Shown here: positions 8,829-16,904 of the stretch, in pieces
Position numbering within the stretch: position 1 is the stretch's first letter
Layout of the letters: every line of letters starts with the position of its first letter
NCBI GenBank assembly: GCA_964596015.1
Contig: CAZQSB010000006.1
Location: 1 to 64,000 of the forward strand
Direction: 5' to 3'
Source: WJMD01 sp964596015
GTDB lineage: Bacteria > Joyebacterota > Joyebacteria > Joyebacterales > Joyebacteraceae
DNA length: 64,000 nt
Program-made: the position numbers and the translations under genes
The notes under the pieces: model-generated
Databases searched by the model: none
The model's input: the letters and a program-made list of their open reading frames with translations, nothing else
What the model was told of the DNA's origin: nothing

Positions 8829-8856
8829 GGCGCCCCGCACGACGGTGCGGGGCGCC
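8829..8856 (-). terminator. Perfect 12-bp hairpin after deiminase copy 2
   Basis: GGCGCCCCGCAC and its exact complement flank a GACG loop, 33 nt beyond the stop codon at 8889 on the minus strand. No T-run follows. The structure separates the transcript of copy 2 from the promoter of copy 1. Confidence 0.7.
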
Positions 8857-8888
8857 ACAGGAAACCGCTCAGGCAGGGCCTGTTCGGG

Positions 8889-11537
8889 TCACTTGAGCAG
8901 GACGCCCTTCCGGACGATGGTCTCGCCGCCGCGGGAGAGTCGGAAGAAGTAGACGCCGGAGGCCACGCCGCGCCCCGCGTCGTCCGTACCGTTCCAGCCC
9001 GCGCGGTGACGGCCCGGGTCGGTCATACCGTCGACGAGCGTCGCCACCTTCCGGCCCGAGACGTCGTAGACCGCGAGCTCGACCTCGGCCCTCTCGGGCA
9101 GGTCGAACGCGATCTCCGTCACCGGGTTGAACGGGTTCGGCGCGTTCTGATGCAGCGCCAGTCGATCGATGACGCCTTCACCCTCCGGAATGCCCGTGTC
9201 GTAGATGCCGAAGAACTCGAGCATGTCCGTGAGGAGCTCTTCCTTCGTCGACGGGCTCGCGCCGTCCACCAGTCCGCCGAACTCGAACGCGTGGGCGATG
9301 GTCTGGTAGCTGCCGGCGTCCTTTGTGACGCCGCAACCCGCGCCGTCGGCGGGGTTCGTGAAGGTCCGCACGGCGCCCGTCTGGGCGTTGATGTGGTCCA
9401 TGTACGAGTTGGCGCCCGCGTACGAGAAGCTCATGCCCTCGCACATCGAGCCGGCCTCGCCGTTCACGGTCGAGAGGTCGCCGGAGCCGTCGCTCATGCC
9501 CGCGACGCCGAAGTAGGGATTGTAGATCGACTTCGCCGAGTCGTAAGCCCAGCAGTCGCCGCCCTCCATGTAGACCTTCCCGCCGGCGTTGAGGAACGCG
9601 ACGATCGCGTTCGCCTCGTCCGTCGAGAGCGAGTAGTTGTACGAGTACACGCCCAGACAGATGAACGCCGACTGGTAGTCGGAGTAGTTCGGCTCGCTCG
9701 TCGTGTAGTCGTAGCTGACGTCGAGCGCGTCGAGAATGGTCATGAGCTCGCTGCCCGAGATGGGCGACGGGTCCGGCTCCCAGATGACGACCGGAATGGC
9801 GTCGACGATGCCGAACGTGTGCATGCCGCTCGAGGGCTCGTTCGTCGTGTTCGTCGCGCCGTCGGTCGCGACGATGCGATACGCCATGTCGTCGCCGACC
9901 GAGACGGAGCCGGTGAAGGTCCCCTCGTAGACCGAAGTGCTCGGAACCCGCGTCATCTCGATGTCCGTCTGGGGCGTTCCGTTCTTCGTCCACTCGAGCG
10001 TGACCGAGGAGAGCTCGATATTGTCTGTCACCGTGGCCGAGACCGTCACCGGCCAGTTGGCCTGCGTCTGGTCGCCGAGCGGCGAGTGGACGACGGCCGG
10101 CGCCTCGGTGTCGACGATGACGTCGAAGCTGAAGACGTCACCGGGGGCGACGTACGGCAGGAACTCGCGACGCCCCGAATTGTCCTTCGCGAAGACGTAG
10201 TACGAGACCTCCGTGCCCGCGCTCTGTGCCGGGATGTCCGCGTAGAACGAGTCGCCGCCGGCTGAGGTCATGACGACCGGCGTCCAGGCTCGCGAGGAGG
10301 CCGTCTGCCAGTAGACGAGCAGCGAATCGGTGACGAGTCCCTGCTCCGAGTAGTCGATGATGTTCGCGCCGACCCGGTAGTCCTCGGTCGTGTTCGCCGT
10401 ATCGAAGAGCGGAACGTGGTCGACGTAGAGCATGTAGCGGTCCGTGACGCCCATCGCTCGGCAGTGGATCGCGTCGTCGGTGAGCCAGGAGCCGGTGTAG
10501 CCGAGGATCTCGTAGCCCGGCATGGCGGCTTCATAGGTCGCGATGGCCGCCGCGTCGTTCGAGGTCCCGTACATGGGGACGAGGACCTTGTCGTTCAGGA
10601 TGATCGAGTTCGTGTACGGCTCGTCGTTCGGCGCGTAGACGCGCACGACCTCGTACGGCCGGCCCCAGGAGCTCGTCAGCGACTCGAGGTAGTCTGCGCG
10701 CGCCTCGAGCGCGGTGTACGACGAGTGGCCGGGGTCGACCTCCTTCAGGATGATCTTGCCCGGGGACAGGAACTTCGCCCAGCAGTCGATATGGTGGATG
10801 CCGCCCGACTCGATGTATCCGAGCTTCTCGTAGCGCGTGATGCCGAGGTAGTCGAACATGATCGAGTCGATCTCTGCGGTCGTAAGCGAGGTGTTCTCGT
10901 TGACGACGAGCTCGGTCGACATCGCGACGCCCCGGCCGTCCGACATGTAGTTCCCGCCGGTGTGCTCGAGATCCATCCCGTACACGGGAATGCCCCAGTC
11001 GGAGCCGATGACGCTCGGGATGAGGTCGTCGTTCGGGCGGGGACGGTTGTATATGTGGTCCACGATGCCCTGGTCGCCGTTGCCGTCGATGATGAACCAG
11101 GGACCGTAGTCACGCGTCCAGATGCTGTCGGTCGGACCGTAGATCCAGTCGACGTTCGACATGTTCGCGCCGGCCGACTGGAGTTCGGAGGTCGCCGACG
11201 ACTCCTGTGAGGAGTTGGCCACGATGACCCAGAGCGTGATGTCCTCGGATATCTCCGCCAGCATGCTGGTCGGCACGCCGAAGCCGGAGCTGTAGCGGAC
11301 GATGCAGCCGGTCATCGGCTCGAACTCGCCGGGGTTCCTGACCGGCGGCGTCGCCGGGGGCGTGCTGCGGTGCGCCGCGCCGATCTCGTCGAGGCGGGTC
11401 CGCTCCTCGGGCGTGAGCCCGATCGGGAGTTCGGTCTGTGGTCCGGTCCGGTCGGCGGCGAAGAGCCCCGGGGTCAGAATGAGAACACAAAGAAGTCCGA
11501 GGCAGGCCAGGGCCGCAAGGCGAAGCGTGCGAGTCAT
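8889..11537 (-). CDS. Secreted peptidylarginine deiminase, PPAD family (copy 2)
   Basis: 882-residue paralog of the gene at 5995-8649, with the same architecture: signal peptide (about 1-28), PAD_porph catalytic domain, Ig-like fold, Rossmann/GATase-like domain and FlgD-like C-terminal sorting domain (ending KGVLLK). Here the PPAD active-site set is complete: Arg142-Asp143 in WTRDYGPWF, the Arg pair in YNRPRPNDD, His249-x-Asp251 in HHIDCWAKF, and the nucleophile Cys359 in AIHCRAMG. By family knowledge it should deiminate peptidyl- or C-terminal arginine outside the cell. The published P. gingivalis enzyme is about 556 residues; the extra length here is the inserted GATase-like domain. GGAGGGA precedes the ATG. 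It has its own promoter and terminator, so the two copies are not an operon. Confidence 0.9.
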   Translation of the reverse strand: MTRTLRLAALACLGLLCVLILTPGLFAADRTGPQTELPIGLTPEERTRLDEIGAAHRSTPPATPPVRNPGEFEPMTGCIVRYSSGFGVPTSMLAEISEDITLWVIVANSSQESSATSELQSAGANMSNVDWIYGPTDSIWTRDYGPWFIIDGNGDQGIVDHIYNRPRPNDDLIPSVIGSDWGIPVYGMDLEHTGGNYMSDGRGVAMSTELVVNENTSLTTAEIDSIMFDYLGITRYEKLGYIESGGIHHIDCWAKFLSPGKIILKEVDPGHSSYTALEARADYLESLTSSWGRPYEVVRVYAPNDEPYTNSIILNDKVLVPMYGTSNDAAAIATYEAAMPGYEILGYTGSWLTDDAIHCRAMGVTDRYMLYVDHVPLFDTANTTEDYRVGANIIDYSEQGLVTDSLLVYWQTASSRAWTPVVMTSAGGDSFYADIPAQSAGTEVSYYVFAKDNSGRREFLPYVAPGDVFSFDVIVDTEAPAVVHSPLGDQTQANWPVTVSATVTDNIELSSVTLEWTKNGTPQTDIEMTRVPSTSVYEGTFTGSVSVGDDMAYRIVATDGATNTTNEPSSGMHTFGIVDAIPVVIWEPDPSPISGSELMTILDALDVSYDYTTSEPNYSDYQSAFICLGVYSYNYSLSTDEANAIVAFLNAGGKVYMEGGDCWAYDSAKSIYNPYFGVAGMSDGSGDLSTVNGEAGSMCEGMSFSYAGANSYMDHINAQTGAVRTFTNPADGAGCGVTKDAGSYQTIAHAFEFGGLVDGASPSTKEELLTDMLEFFGIYDTGIPEGEGVIDRLALHQNAPNPFNPVTEIAFDLPERAEVELAVYDVSGRKVATLVDGMTDPGRHRAGWNGTDDAGRGVASGVYFFRLSRGGETIVRKGVLLK

Positions 11538-11588
11538 CGTCCGGCTCCCTCCGTGGAGTCAAGGCGACTGGGGTCCGATATCATTACC

Positions 11589-11618
11589 ATTATAACATGG
11601 CAAGTTACGGCAGGACAG
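11589..11618 (-). promoter_or_regulatory. Predicted promoter of deiminase copy 2
   Basis: On the minus strand: CTGTCC, 18 bp, and a perfect TATAAT, about 52 nt before the start codon. It lies in the 195-bp gap between this gene and the LysE gene; no other signal is visible there. Confidence 0.6.
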
Positions 11619-11732
11619 GGCAAATGGGTGAGGCCGCGTTCAGCCGCCGCGGGCCGTCGGCACACGGTGGTCTTGAGGTGTCGGGCGTCTCGGTGGGGCG
11701 GGTCGCGGGGATGGCATACGTTTTCCGTGGGC

Positions 11733-12356
11733 TCAGAGCGCCGCGAGGGTCCTCCAGCCATCCCACAGGAACCGGACTCCGAATATGATGAGGAGGATGC
11801 CCGACACGAGGCTCACGCCCTTGAGGAAGCGCTCGCCCAGGACGTTGACGCCCCGGTAGGAGGCCGCTGAGAGGAAGAAGTCCCACCCGAAGTCGAGCGA
11901 CCAGTGCACCACGGCGAACACGGCGAACTGCCAGACCCCGAACTCCCAGGCGCGGAAGACCAGAGTGGCGCCCACGGTGGCCCACCAGACCAGAAAGTAC
12001 GGGTTGGCGGCCGTCATGAGGATGCCGGCGACGAAGGGGGACGACTCCCTCCGAACGGTGTGGTCCTGCTCCCGGCGGATCGACCTGAGCAGCCCCAGGC
12101 CCATCCAGAACAGGACCGCGGCCCCGGCGATGCCGATGATGCCTGAGACGAGCGGGCGCTCGAGAAGCGGGCCGAGCCCGAGCACGATAAGCACCATCAG
12201 AGGGAACTCGACGACGCCGTGCCCCAGCGCGATGAGCGCGCCCGCCCGCGGGCTCCTGGCCCCGTGTCCCACGACCACGACCGTGACCGCGCCGGGGGCC
12301 ATGACACCGGAGAGCGATATGAGGGCCGCCTGGAAGAGGAATGCGCCGTATCCCAT
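11733..12356 (-). CDS. LysE-family amino-acid/metabolite exporter
   Basis: 207-residue integral membrane protein with six hydrophobic segments and the LysE/RhtB signature: the N-terminal APGAVTVVV segment, a glycine-rich second helix (GHGVVEFPLMVLIVLGLG) and the central TAANPYFLVWWATVG. Members export basic or other amino acids and small metabolites by proton exchange. It lies directly upstream of the deiminase copy 2 gene in the same direction but is separated from it by that gene's own promoter. The substrate is not predictable. Confidence 0.85.
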   Translation of the reverse strand: MGYGAFLFQAALISLSGVMAPGAVTVVVVGHGARSPRAGALIALGHGVVEFPLMVLIVLGLGPLLERPLVSGIIGIAGAAVLFWMGLGLLRSIRREQDHTVRRESSPFVAGILMTAANPYFLVWWATVGATLVFRAWEFGVWQFAVFAVVHWSLDFGWDFFLSAASYRGVNVLGERFLKGVSLVSGILLIIFGVRFLWDGWRTLAAL

Positions 12357-12457
12357 GCGCGAATCCTAGCACACGGGAGCCTCGGCGACCACACGCGGCG
12401 CGGCGGCCGGGCCTCGGCGGCCCGGCCGCGAGGAGGGGGCTCCCGACACCCCATTTC

Positions 12458-12486
12458 TTGAGAACCTGCTCATTCTGTGGTAGAAT
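12458..12486 (+). promoter_or_regulatory. Strong predicted sigma-70-type promoter
   Basis: TTGAGA, exactly 17 bp, TAGAAT. Transcription would start near 12493 and run into the structured leader before the gene at 12576. The promoter stands out as AT-rich against its GC-rich surroundings. Confidence 0.7.
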
Positions 12487-12502
12487 AGGAAATGAGCCTA
12501 CC

Positions 12503-12549
12503 CCGCGTCCGCGTGGACGCGGTCGTGGCCCGGAGCGCGTTGCTCCGGG
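12503..12549 (+). promoter_or_regulatory. Tandem perfect hairpins in the 5' leader
   Basis: Two adjacent perfect 8-bp stems lie between promoter and start codon: CCGCGTCC/GGACGCGG with loop GCGT (12503-12522) and CCCGGAGC/GCTCCGGG with loop GCGTT (12529-12549). They end just before the GAGGAGG ribosome-binding region. They may stabilise the message or regulate translation. No known riboswitch pattern is recognised. Confidence 0.5.
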
Positions 12550-12575
12550 CGCAGATGAGATGAGGAGGCCCCTCA

Positions 12576-14519
12576 ATGCGGTTCCCCCGCGCGCTGCGCG
12601 CCGGCGCGATGACGACACTGGTCCTGGCTCTCGCCCTCATGGCGGCGATGCCGGCCGACGAGGCGTTGGCCATCCGTGTCTGCACGTACAACATCGAGAA
12701 CTGGCCGAACGACTCCACGACGAAGCTGCCGCTTCTCCGCACGATCATGGACTCCGTGGACGCCGACATCATCGTCTGCCAGGAGTTCCAGTCCATCCAG
12801 GCCCGGAACCTCTTCTACACCGACGTCCTCGAGCAGATCGCCCCGGGAGAGTACTGGATCATGCCGTTCATCAACGGACCGGACACGGACAACGCGTGCT
12901 TCTACAAGACGGCCGTGCTCGATTCGATCTCCTCGGACACCATCAACACCGACGTGCGGCTGACGAACGTCTACGGTTTCCGGCTGGACGGCTACACCTC
13001 GTCCGAGGCCGAGCTGACCATACTCTCGACGCATCTCAAGGCCGGGAGCGCATCGAGCGATCAGGACAAGCGTCTCGACCAGACGACGGACATCCGGAAC
13101 TACCTGAACGACTACCCGGCGGACAGCAACTTCATGGTCGCGGGAGATTTCAACATCCGTTCCAGCTCCGAGACGTCCTATCAGATGCTCATCGGCTTCC
13201 AGGTGGACAACGACGGACGCAGCAAGGACCCGGTCAACACCGGCGGGACGTGGCACGACAACTGGAGCTACCGGCACCTGTTCACGCAGGCCACGACCAC
13301 TGACTGGGGCGGGATGGACGACCGTTTCGACTTCATCCTCTGTTCCTACGCTCTCGACGACGGCGAGGGGCTTTCGTACGTCGCGGACTCCTACTGGGCG
13401 TTCGGCAACGACGGGGCCCGGATAAACCAGGCCATCAACGACCCGACGAACCAGGCTGTGCCCGCGGCGATGGCCGACGCCCTGCATGATGCGAGCGACC
13501 ACCTTCCGGTCATCCTCGACCTGCAGGTTCCGGCGAGGCTCGACGCGCCGACGTCGCTCGCGTTCGGAGACGTCATCGTGGGCGCCGCGGCGGCGGAGAC
13601 GCTCTCAGTTTCGAACGTCGCCGTTGCGCCGTCGGACGACCTGGAGTACACGCTCTCCGCGCCGACCGGCTTCGCCGCCCCCGGGAACATCTACCTCGTC
13701 GGGGCGGGGCAGACCCTCGAGCACGAGATCACCATGGACACCGCCACGGTCGGGGCGAAGGTCGGCGGCCTCGACGTGAACTCCAACGACCTCGACGACC
13801 CGACCTGGACCGTCGGACTCTCGGGCACCGTCGTGGACCACGCAGTACCGTCGCTCGACGAGCTCTCGGTCGTGCTTCTCGACACGCTCGACTTCGGTTC
13901 TCACGCCGTCGGGGCCTTCTCCGCGGAGACCCTGGCCGTCCACAACAAGGACTACAGCGCCCTTCAGGCGCTCCTCGACATCTACGACGCCGAGATCGTC
14001 GGCGCGGAAGGTCGGTTCAGCTTCACCGGCGGGTTCACGCCGGGGTCCGCCGGAGCCGACCCGGCTCTGTTCGCTCTCGAGTTCGACGACACCGGCGCGA
14101 GCGACGAGACGCTTTACGCGGCCACGCTGACCCTCTCGACGCGCGACTGCACGGCCGTCACCGGCGGGATGACGCTCGACGATCTGACCGTCCAGCTCGA
14201 GGCATACGTGCTGAGCGGCACCGGCGTGCCGGAGAGTCCGGTCGCTCTCTCTCTCGGGCCGGCTGTCCCGAACCCGTTCAGGAGCGAGACGGCCGTGAGG
14301 CTGTCGCTCCCCGAGCCGGCTGAGGTCAGAGTCGAGGTCCATGACCTCGCGGGCCGCCTCGTCGCGACGCTGGCGGACGGCCAGCTTCCCGCGGGCGCGA
14401 ACCGGCTTGTCTGGGACGGGCGCGATGCGACCGACCACGAGGTCGCGTCGGGCATCTACTTCTGCCGCGCCCGGGTCGGTTCCTGGACCGGTTCGACGAA
14501 GGTCATCCATCTGAGGTAG
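12576..14519 (+). CDS. Secreted endonuclease/exonuclease/phosphatase-fold protein with C-terminal sorting domain
   Basis: 647 residues. A signal peptide (about 1-32) is followed by an EEP catalytic domain (about 33-315) carrying the metal and catalytic motifs TYNIEN, QEFQ, STHLKAG, GDFNI, DRFDFIL and the terminal SDHLPVI. Family members are DNases, sphingomyelinases or inositol phosphatases. A choice-of-anchor/ASH-like beta-sandwich region (about 320-540) follows, then a FlgD-like sorting domain (PNPF, WDGRDATDHEVASGIYF, ending KVIHLR). It is probably released or surface-anchored. All catalytic motifs are intact. A phosphodiesterase acting on nucleic acid or phospholipid is the most that can be said. 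Confidence 0.85.
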   Translation: MRFPRALRAGAMTTLVLALALMAAMPADEALAIRVCTYNIENWPNDSTTKLPLLRTIMDSVDADIIVCQEFQSIQARNLFYTDVLEQIAPGEYWIMPFINGPDTDNACFYKTAVLDSISSDTINTDVRLTNVYGFRLDGYTSSEAELTILSTHLKAGSASSDQDKRLDQTTDIRNYLNDYPADSNFMVAGDFNIRSSSETSYQMLIGFQVDNDGRSKDPVNTGGTWHDNWSYRHLFTQATTTDWGGMDDRFDFILCSYALDDGEGLSYVADSYWAFGNDGARINQAINDPTNQAVPAAMADALHDASDHLPVILDLQVPARLDAPTSLAFGDVIVGAAAAETLSVSNVAVAPSDDLEYTLSAPTGFAAPGNIYLVGAGQTLEHEITMDTATVGAKVGGLDVNSNDLDDPTWTVGLSGTVVDHAVPSLDELSVVLLDTLDFGSHAVGAFSAETLAVHNKDYSALQALLDIYDAEIVGAEGRFSFTGGFTPGSAGADPALFALEFDDTGASDETLYAATLTLSTRDCTAVTGGMTLDDLTVQLEAYVLSGTGVPESPVALSLGPAVPNPFRSETAVRLSLPEPAEVRVEVHDLAGRLVATLADGQLPAGANRLVWDGRDATDHEVASGIYFCRARVGSWTGSTKVIHLR

Positions 14520-14548
14520 AAGCACGCGGGTTCCTCGACTCACTCCAT

Positions 14549-14574
14549 GGGGCGGGCCGGCATCGGCCCGCCCC
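14549..14574. terminator. Perfect 10-bp GC hairpin
   Basis: GGGGCGGGCC and GGCCCGCCCC around a GGCATC loop, 30 nt after the stop codon at 14519. It insulates the gene from the cobalamin-regulated operon that follows. Confidence 0.7.
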
Positions 14575-14611
14575 TCCGCGTTCCGGGGGGTCCGTCGGGC
14601 CGCGCCCGGTC

Positions 14612-14640
14612 TTGACGCGGGCCCCGGTCGCGCTTATCAT
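14612..14640 (+). promoter_or_regulatory. Promoter of the cobalamin-uptake operon
   Basis: TTGACG, exactly 17 bp, TATCAT. Transcription would begin at about 14647, just before the riboswitch. Confidence 0.75.
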
Positions 14641-14660
14641 CTGAGCAGTCAACCAGACCC

Positions 14661-14823
14661 ACCGGGTGCCGAAAGGCCGACAGGGAAAACCGGTTCGAGG
14701 CCGGTGCTGTCCCGCAGCTGTAGTCGGCGACGAAACCCGCAAAGCCCCGGCGCGCACGCGACCGTCCTCTGCGCACGGGAACGGCGGGGAGTAGGACGAC
14801 CCGAGAGCCAGAAGACCTGCCGG
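14661..14823 (+). promoter_or_regulatory. Cobalamin (B12) riboswitch
   Basis: Classic cobalamin aptamer features in order: GGTGCCGAAAGGCCG, then AGGGAAAACCGGT with the paired GGCCGGTGCTGTCCCGCAG, a central variable arm, and the B12 box AGCCAGAAGACCTGCCGG at its end (14807-14823). It lies between a promoter and the start codon of a BtuB-like receptor 33 nt away, so it most likely represses translation or expression when adenosyl- or other cobalamins are plentiful. Confidence 0.95.
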
Positions 14824-14855
14824 TGGGAGTTGTTCGCGGTCCGTGGAGAGGCCTC

Positions 14856-16904
14856 ATGCGAACGCGCTTTGTCGCGCCCATCGCGGGCGCCCTCATCATG
14901 CTCTGTCTCGCCGGGGCGCTTCCGGCGGCGGAGCCCGCGTCCTCGCCGGGCGTTGAGCCCGGCGTCTTCACGCTCGATACCCTCCGCGTCATCGCGCAGC
15001 GACCGACCCCCGAGGATCGTCTGAGGGCCCTGGCCGGATTCGCGACGGTGCATCGCCCCGGGCGCGCCGGTTCCGCGCCGCTCCGCGTCGCCGACCTCAT
15101 TGAGGAGGGCGCGGGCGTCCGCGTCACCCGGTACGGAGGTCTGGGGGCGATGGTCACCCCATCGATCCGCGCCAGCGCGCCCGGGCAGGTCGAGGTGTAC
15201 CTGGACGGCGTGCCGCTTCAGTCGCAGCAGTGGGGAACCGGAGGACTGCCGAACATCCCGGTGGCACACCTCGAGCGCATCGAGGTCTACCGCGGCGTTG
15301 CGCCGGCGGGGTTCGGGAGCGCGGGCATGGGCGGTATCGTCAACCTCGTCACTGCGGAGCCTTCGTTCCCGATCGTCGAAGCGGAGGTCGCCGCGGGGAG
15401 CTTCGGCATGCGCTCGGTCGACCTCATGGCCTCGGGACGGTTTCGCGACGGCACGTACAGCGTGTCGCTGCACCACCTCGTGTCGGACGGGAATTACGAA
15501 TATCTCGACCGGCATGGGACCCCGGAGAACCCGGATGACGACCGGACCGTCGTCCGGCGCAACGCCGACGTGGAGGAGACCGGTCTCCTGGCGAGGTTCG
15601 CGGCGCCCGTCTGGAGGGGACTCCGGCTCACGATCGCCGACGAGGTGTCTTTCAGCGAGGGCGGCGTTCCCGGGCGGGAGAGCGTCCAGACCGACAATGT
15701 CTCGTTCGAGTCGTTCGGGAACCTGCTTCGCGGCACGCTCGAGACCACCGAGAGACTGCCGGGCGGGTTCCGGCTCTCGGGGACGGCCTTCCGACGGGAC
15801 GGAAGCGAGCGCTTCCGAAACCCCGACAGGGAGACGGGGTTCCCACGCTTCGGCTCGGACGATGAGTCTCTGTCGTACGGCGTGAACGGCATGGTCGAGT
15901 GGTCGCCGGAGAGGCACGCGGCGCGCGTCTTCGCGGAGTCGCGCTGGGACCGCTTCACGCCCGAGTCGGAGAACCCGGTCATAGGCGGCGGCTTCGACAG
16001 GAAGCGCCGCTCGACGGCGCTTGTCGGCGAGGCCGTCCTGAGGCTTCCGGGCGCCGTCGAACTCGTTCCCTCGTACCGCTATCAGGAGTCGCGCGACAAC
16101 TTCGCGGCGCCCGACCCGGTCGGAGGCCCTCCCGAGCCGCTCGCCGAGCCGCACTGGTCGACGCACCACGCGCCTGCGGTCGGCGCGAGGTGGTCGCCTT
16201 CACCCCGGCTCCAGCTCAAGGCCCACTACGCCGACTACGCCCGGTTCCCGAGCGCGCTCGAGCTCTTCGGTTCGGCGGGCTCGGTCGAGGGCAACGCGGA
16301 ACTCGAGCCCGAGCGAGGCTCGACGCTCGACGCGGGCTTCGTTGCCCGCCTCGGGCGGACGTCGTTCCTCGAGGTCGCCTTCTTCCGGTGTCGGCGCGAG
16401 GACCTCATCGTGTTCCTGGAGAACTCGCAGCGGACGGTGAAGGCGCGGAACCTGGACTCGGCGAAGGTCGACGGCGTCGAGGTGTCGTTCGCGCTCGGAG
16501 ACGCGCGCGAGGTGAGAGTGTCGGGGTCGTACACCGCGCAGCGGGCGGTCGACACCGGCCTCTCTCCGGTGTATCACGGGAAGCGCGTCCCTCACGCGCC
16601 CGAACACGATCTGTTCGTGAGGGCGACCCGCGACGCGGGACGCTACACCCTCTTCTACGAGCTCGACTACGAGAGCGCGTCGTACCGTGACCGCGCGAAC
16701 CTGCCCGAGAACGAGAGCCCGTCCCGGGCGCTGCACGGCGTCGGGGTGTCGGTCCGCTTCATGGAGGGGACGCTTCAGGTCACCGGCGAGGTCGAGAACC
16801 TGACCGACGAGCGCGTGACCGACGTCGAGGGCTATCCTCTTCCCGGCAGGTCGTTCCGTCTGTCGCTCTCGAAGACCGTGAAACTCGATGGGAGCTCATC
16901 ATGA
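14856..16904 (+). CDS. btuB: TonB-dependent outer-membrane cobalamin receptor, BtuB-like
   Basis: 682 residues from the ATG at 14856. The frame opens 11 codons earlier, but that start would lie against the riboswitch, and GGAGAGG precedes 14856. A signal peptide (about 1-26) is followed by a TonB-box-like segment (FTLDTLRVIAQRP), a plug domain (about 70-185; IRASAPGQVEVYLDGVPL, then ERIEVYRGVAPAGFGSAGMGGIVNLVT) and a 22-strand-type barrel to the C-terminus (FRLSLSKTV near the end). The receptor imports a large ligand across the outer membrane using TonB energy. The B12 riboswitch immediately upstream identifies cobalamin or a corrinoid as the ligand. The gene overlaps the next one by ATGA. 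Confidence 0.9.
   Translation: MRTRFVAPIAGALIMLCLAGALPAAEPASSPGVEPGVFTLDTLRVIAQRPTPEDRLRALAGFATVHRPGRAGSAPLRVADLIEEGAGVRVTRYGGLGAMVTPSIRASAPGQVEVYLDGVPLQSQQWGTGGLPNIPVAHLERIEVYRGVAPAGFGSAGMGGIVNLVTAEPSFPIVEAEVAAGSFGMRSVDLMASGRFRDGTYSVSLHHLVSDGNYEYLDRHGTPENPDDDRTVVRRNADVEETGLLARFAAPVWRGLRLTIADEVSFSEGGVPGRESVQTDNVSFESFGNLLRGTLETTERLPGGFRLSGTAFRRDGSERFRNPDRETGFPRFGSDDESLSYGVNGMVEWSPERHAARVFAESRWDRFTPESENPVIGGGFDRKRRSTALVGEAVLRLPGAVELVPSYRYQESRDNFAAPDPVGGPPEPLAEPHWSTHHAPAVGARWSPSPRLQLKAHYADYARFPSALELFGSAGSVEGNAELEPERGSTLDAGFVARLGRTSFLEVAFFRCRREDLIVFLENSQRTVKARNLDSAKVDGVEVSFALGDAREVRVSGSYTAQRAVDTGLSPVYHGKRVPHAPEHDLFVRATRDAGRYTLFYELDYESASYRDRANLPENESPSRALHGVGVSVRFMEGTLQVTGEVENLTDERVTDVEGYPLPGRSFRLSLSKTVKLDGSSS

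Noticed and set aside
8829..8856. Terminal inverted repeat of a mobile element
   Set aside because: It is one hairpin with a 4-nt loop; no transposase, no second end and no target duplication nearby.
5995..11537. The deiminase pair as an assembly duplication
   Set aside because: The copies differ at many positions, including the active site, the lengths and the promoters, so they are true paralogs.
11605..12618. 337-codon minus frame covering the LysE gene
   Set aside because: Different frame from the real LysE protein; low-complexity Arg/Gly-rich text and no family match.
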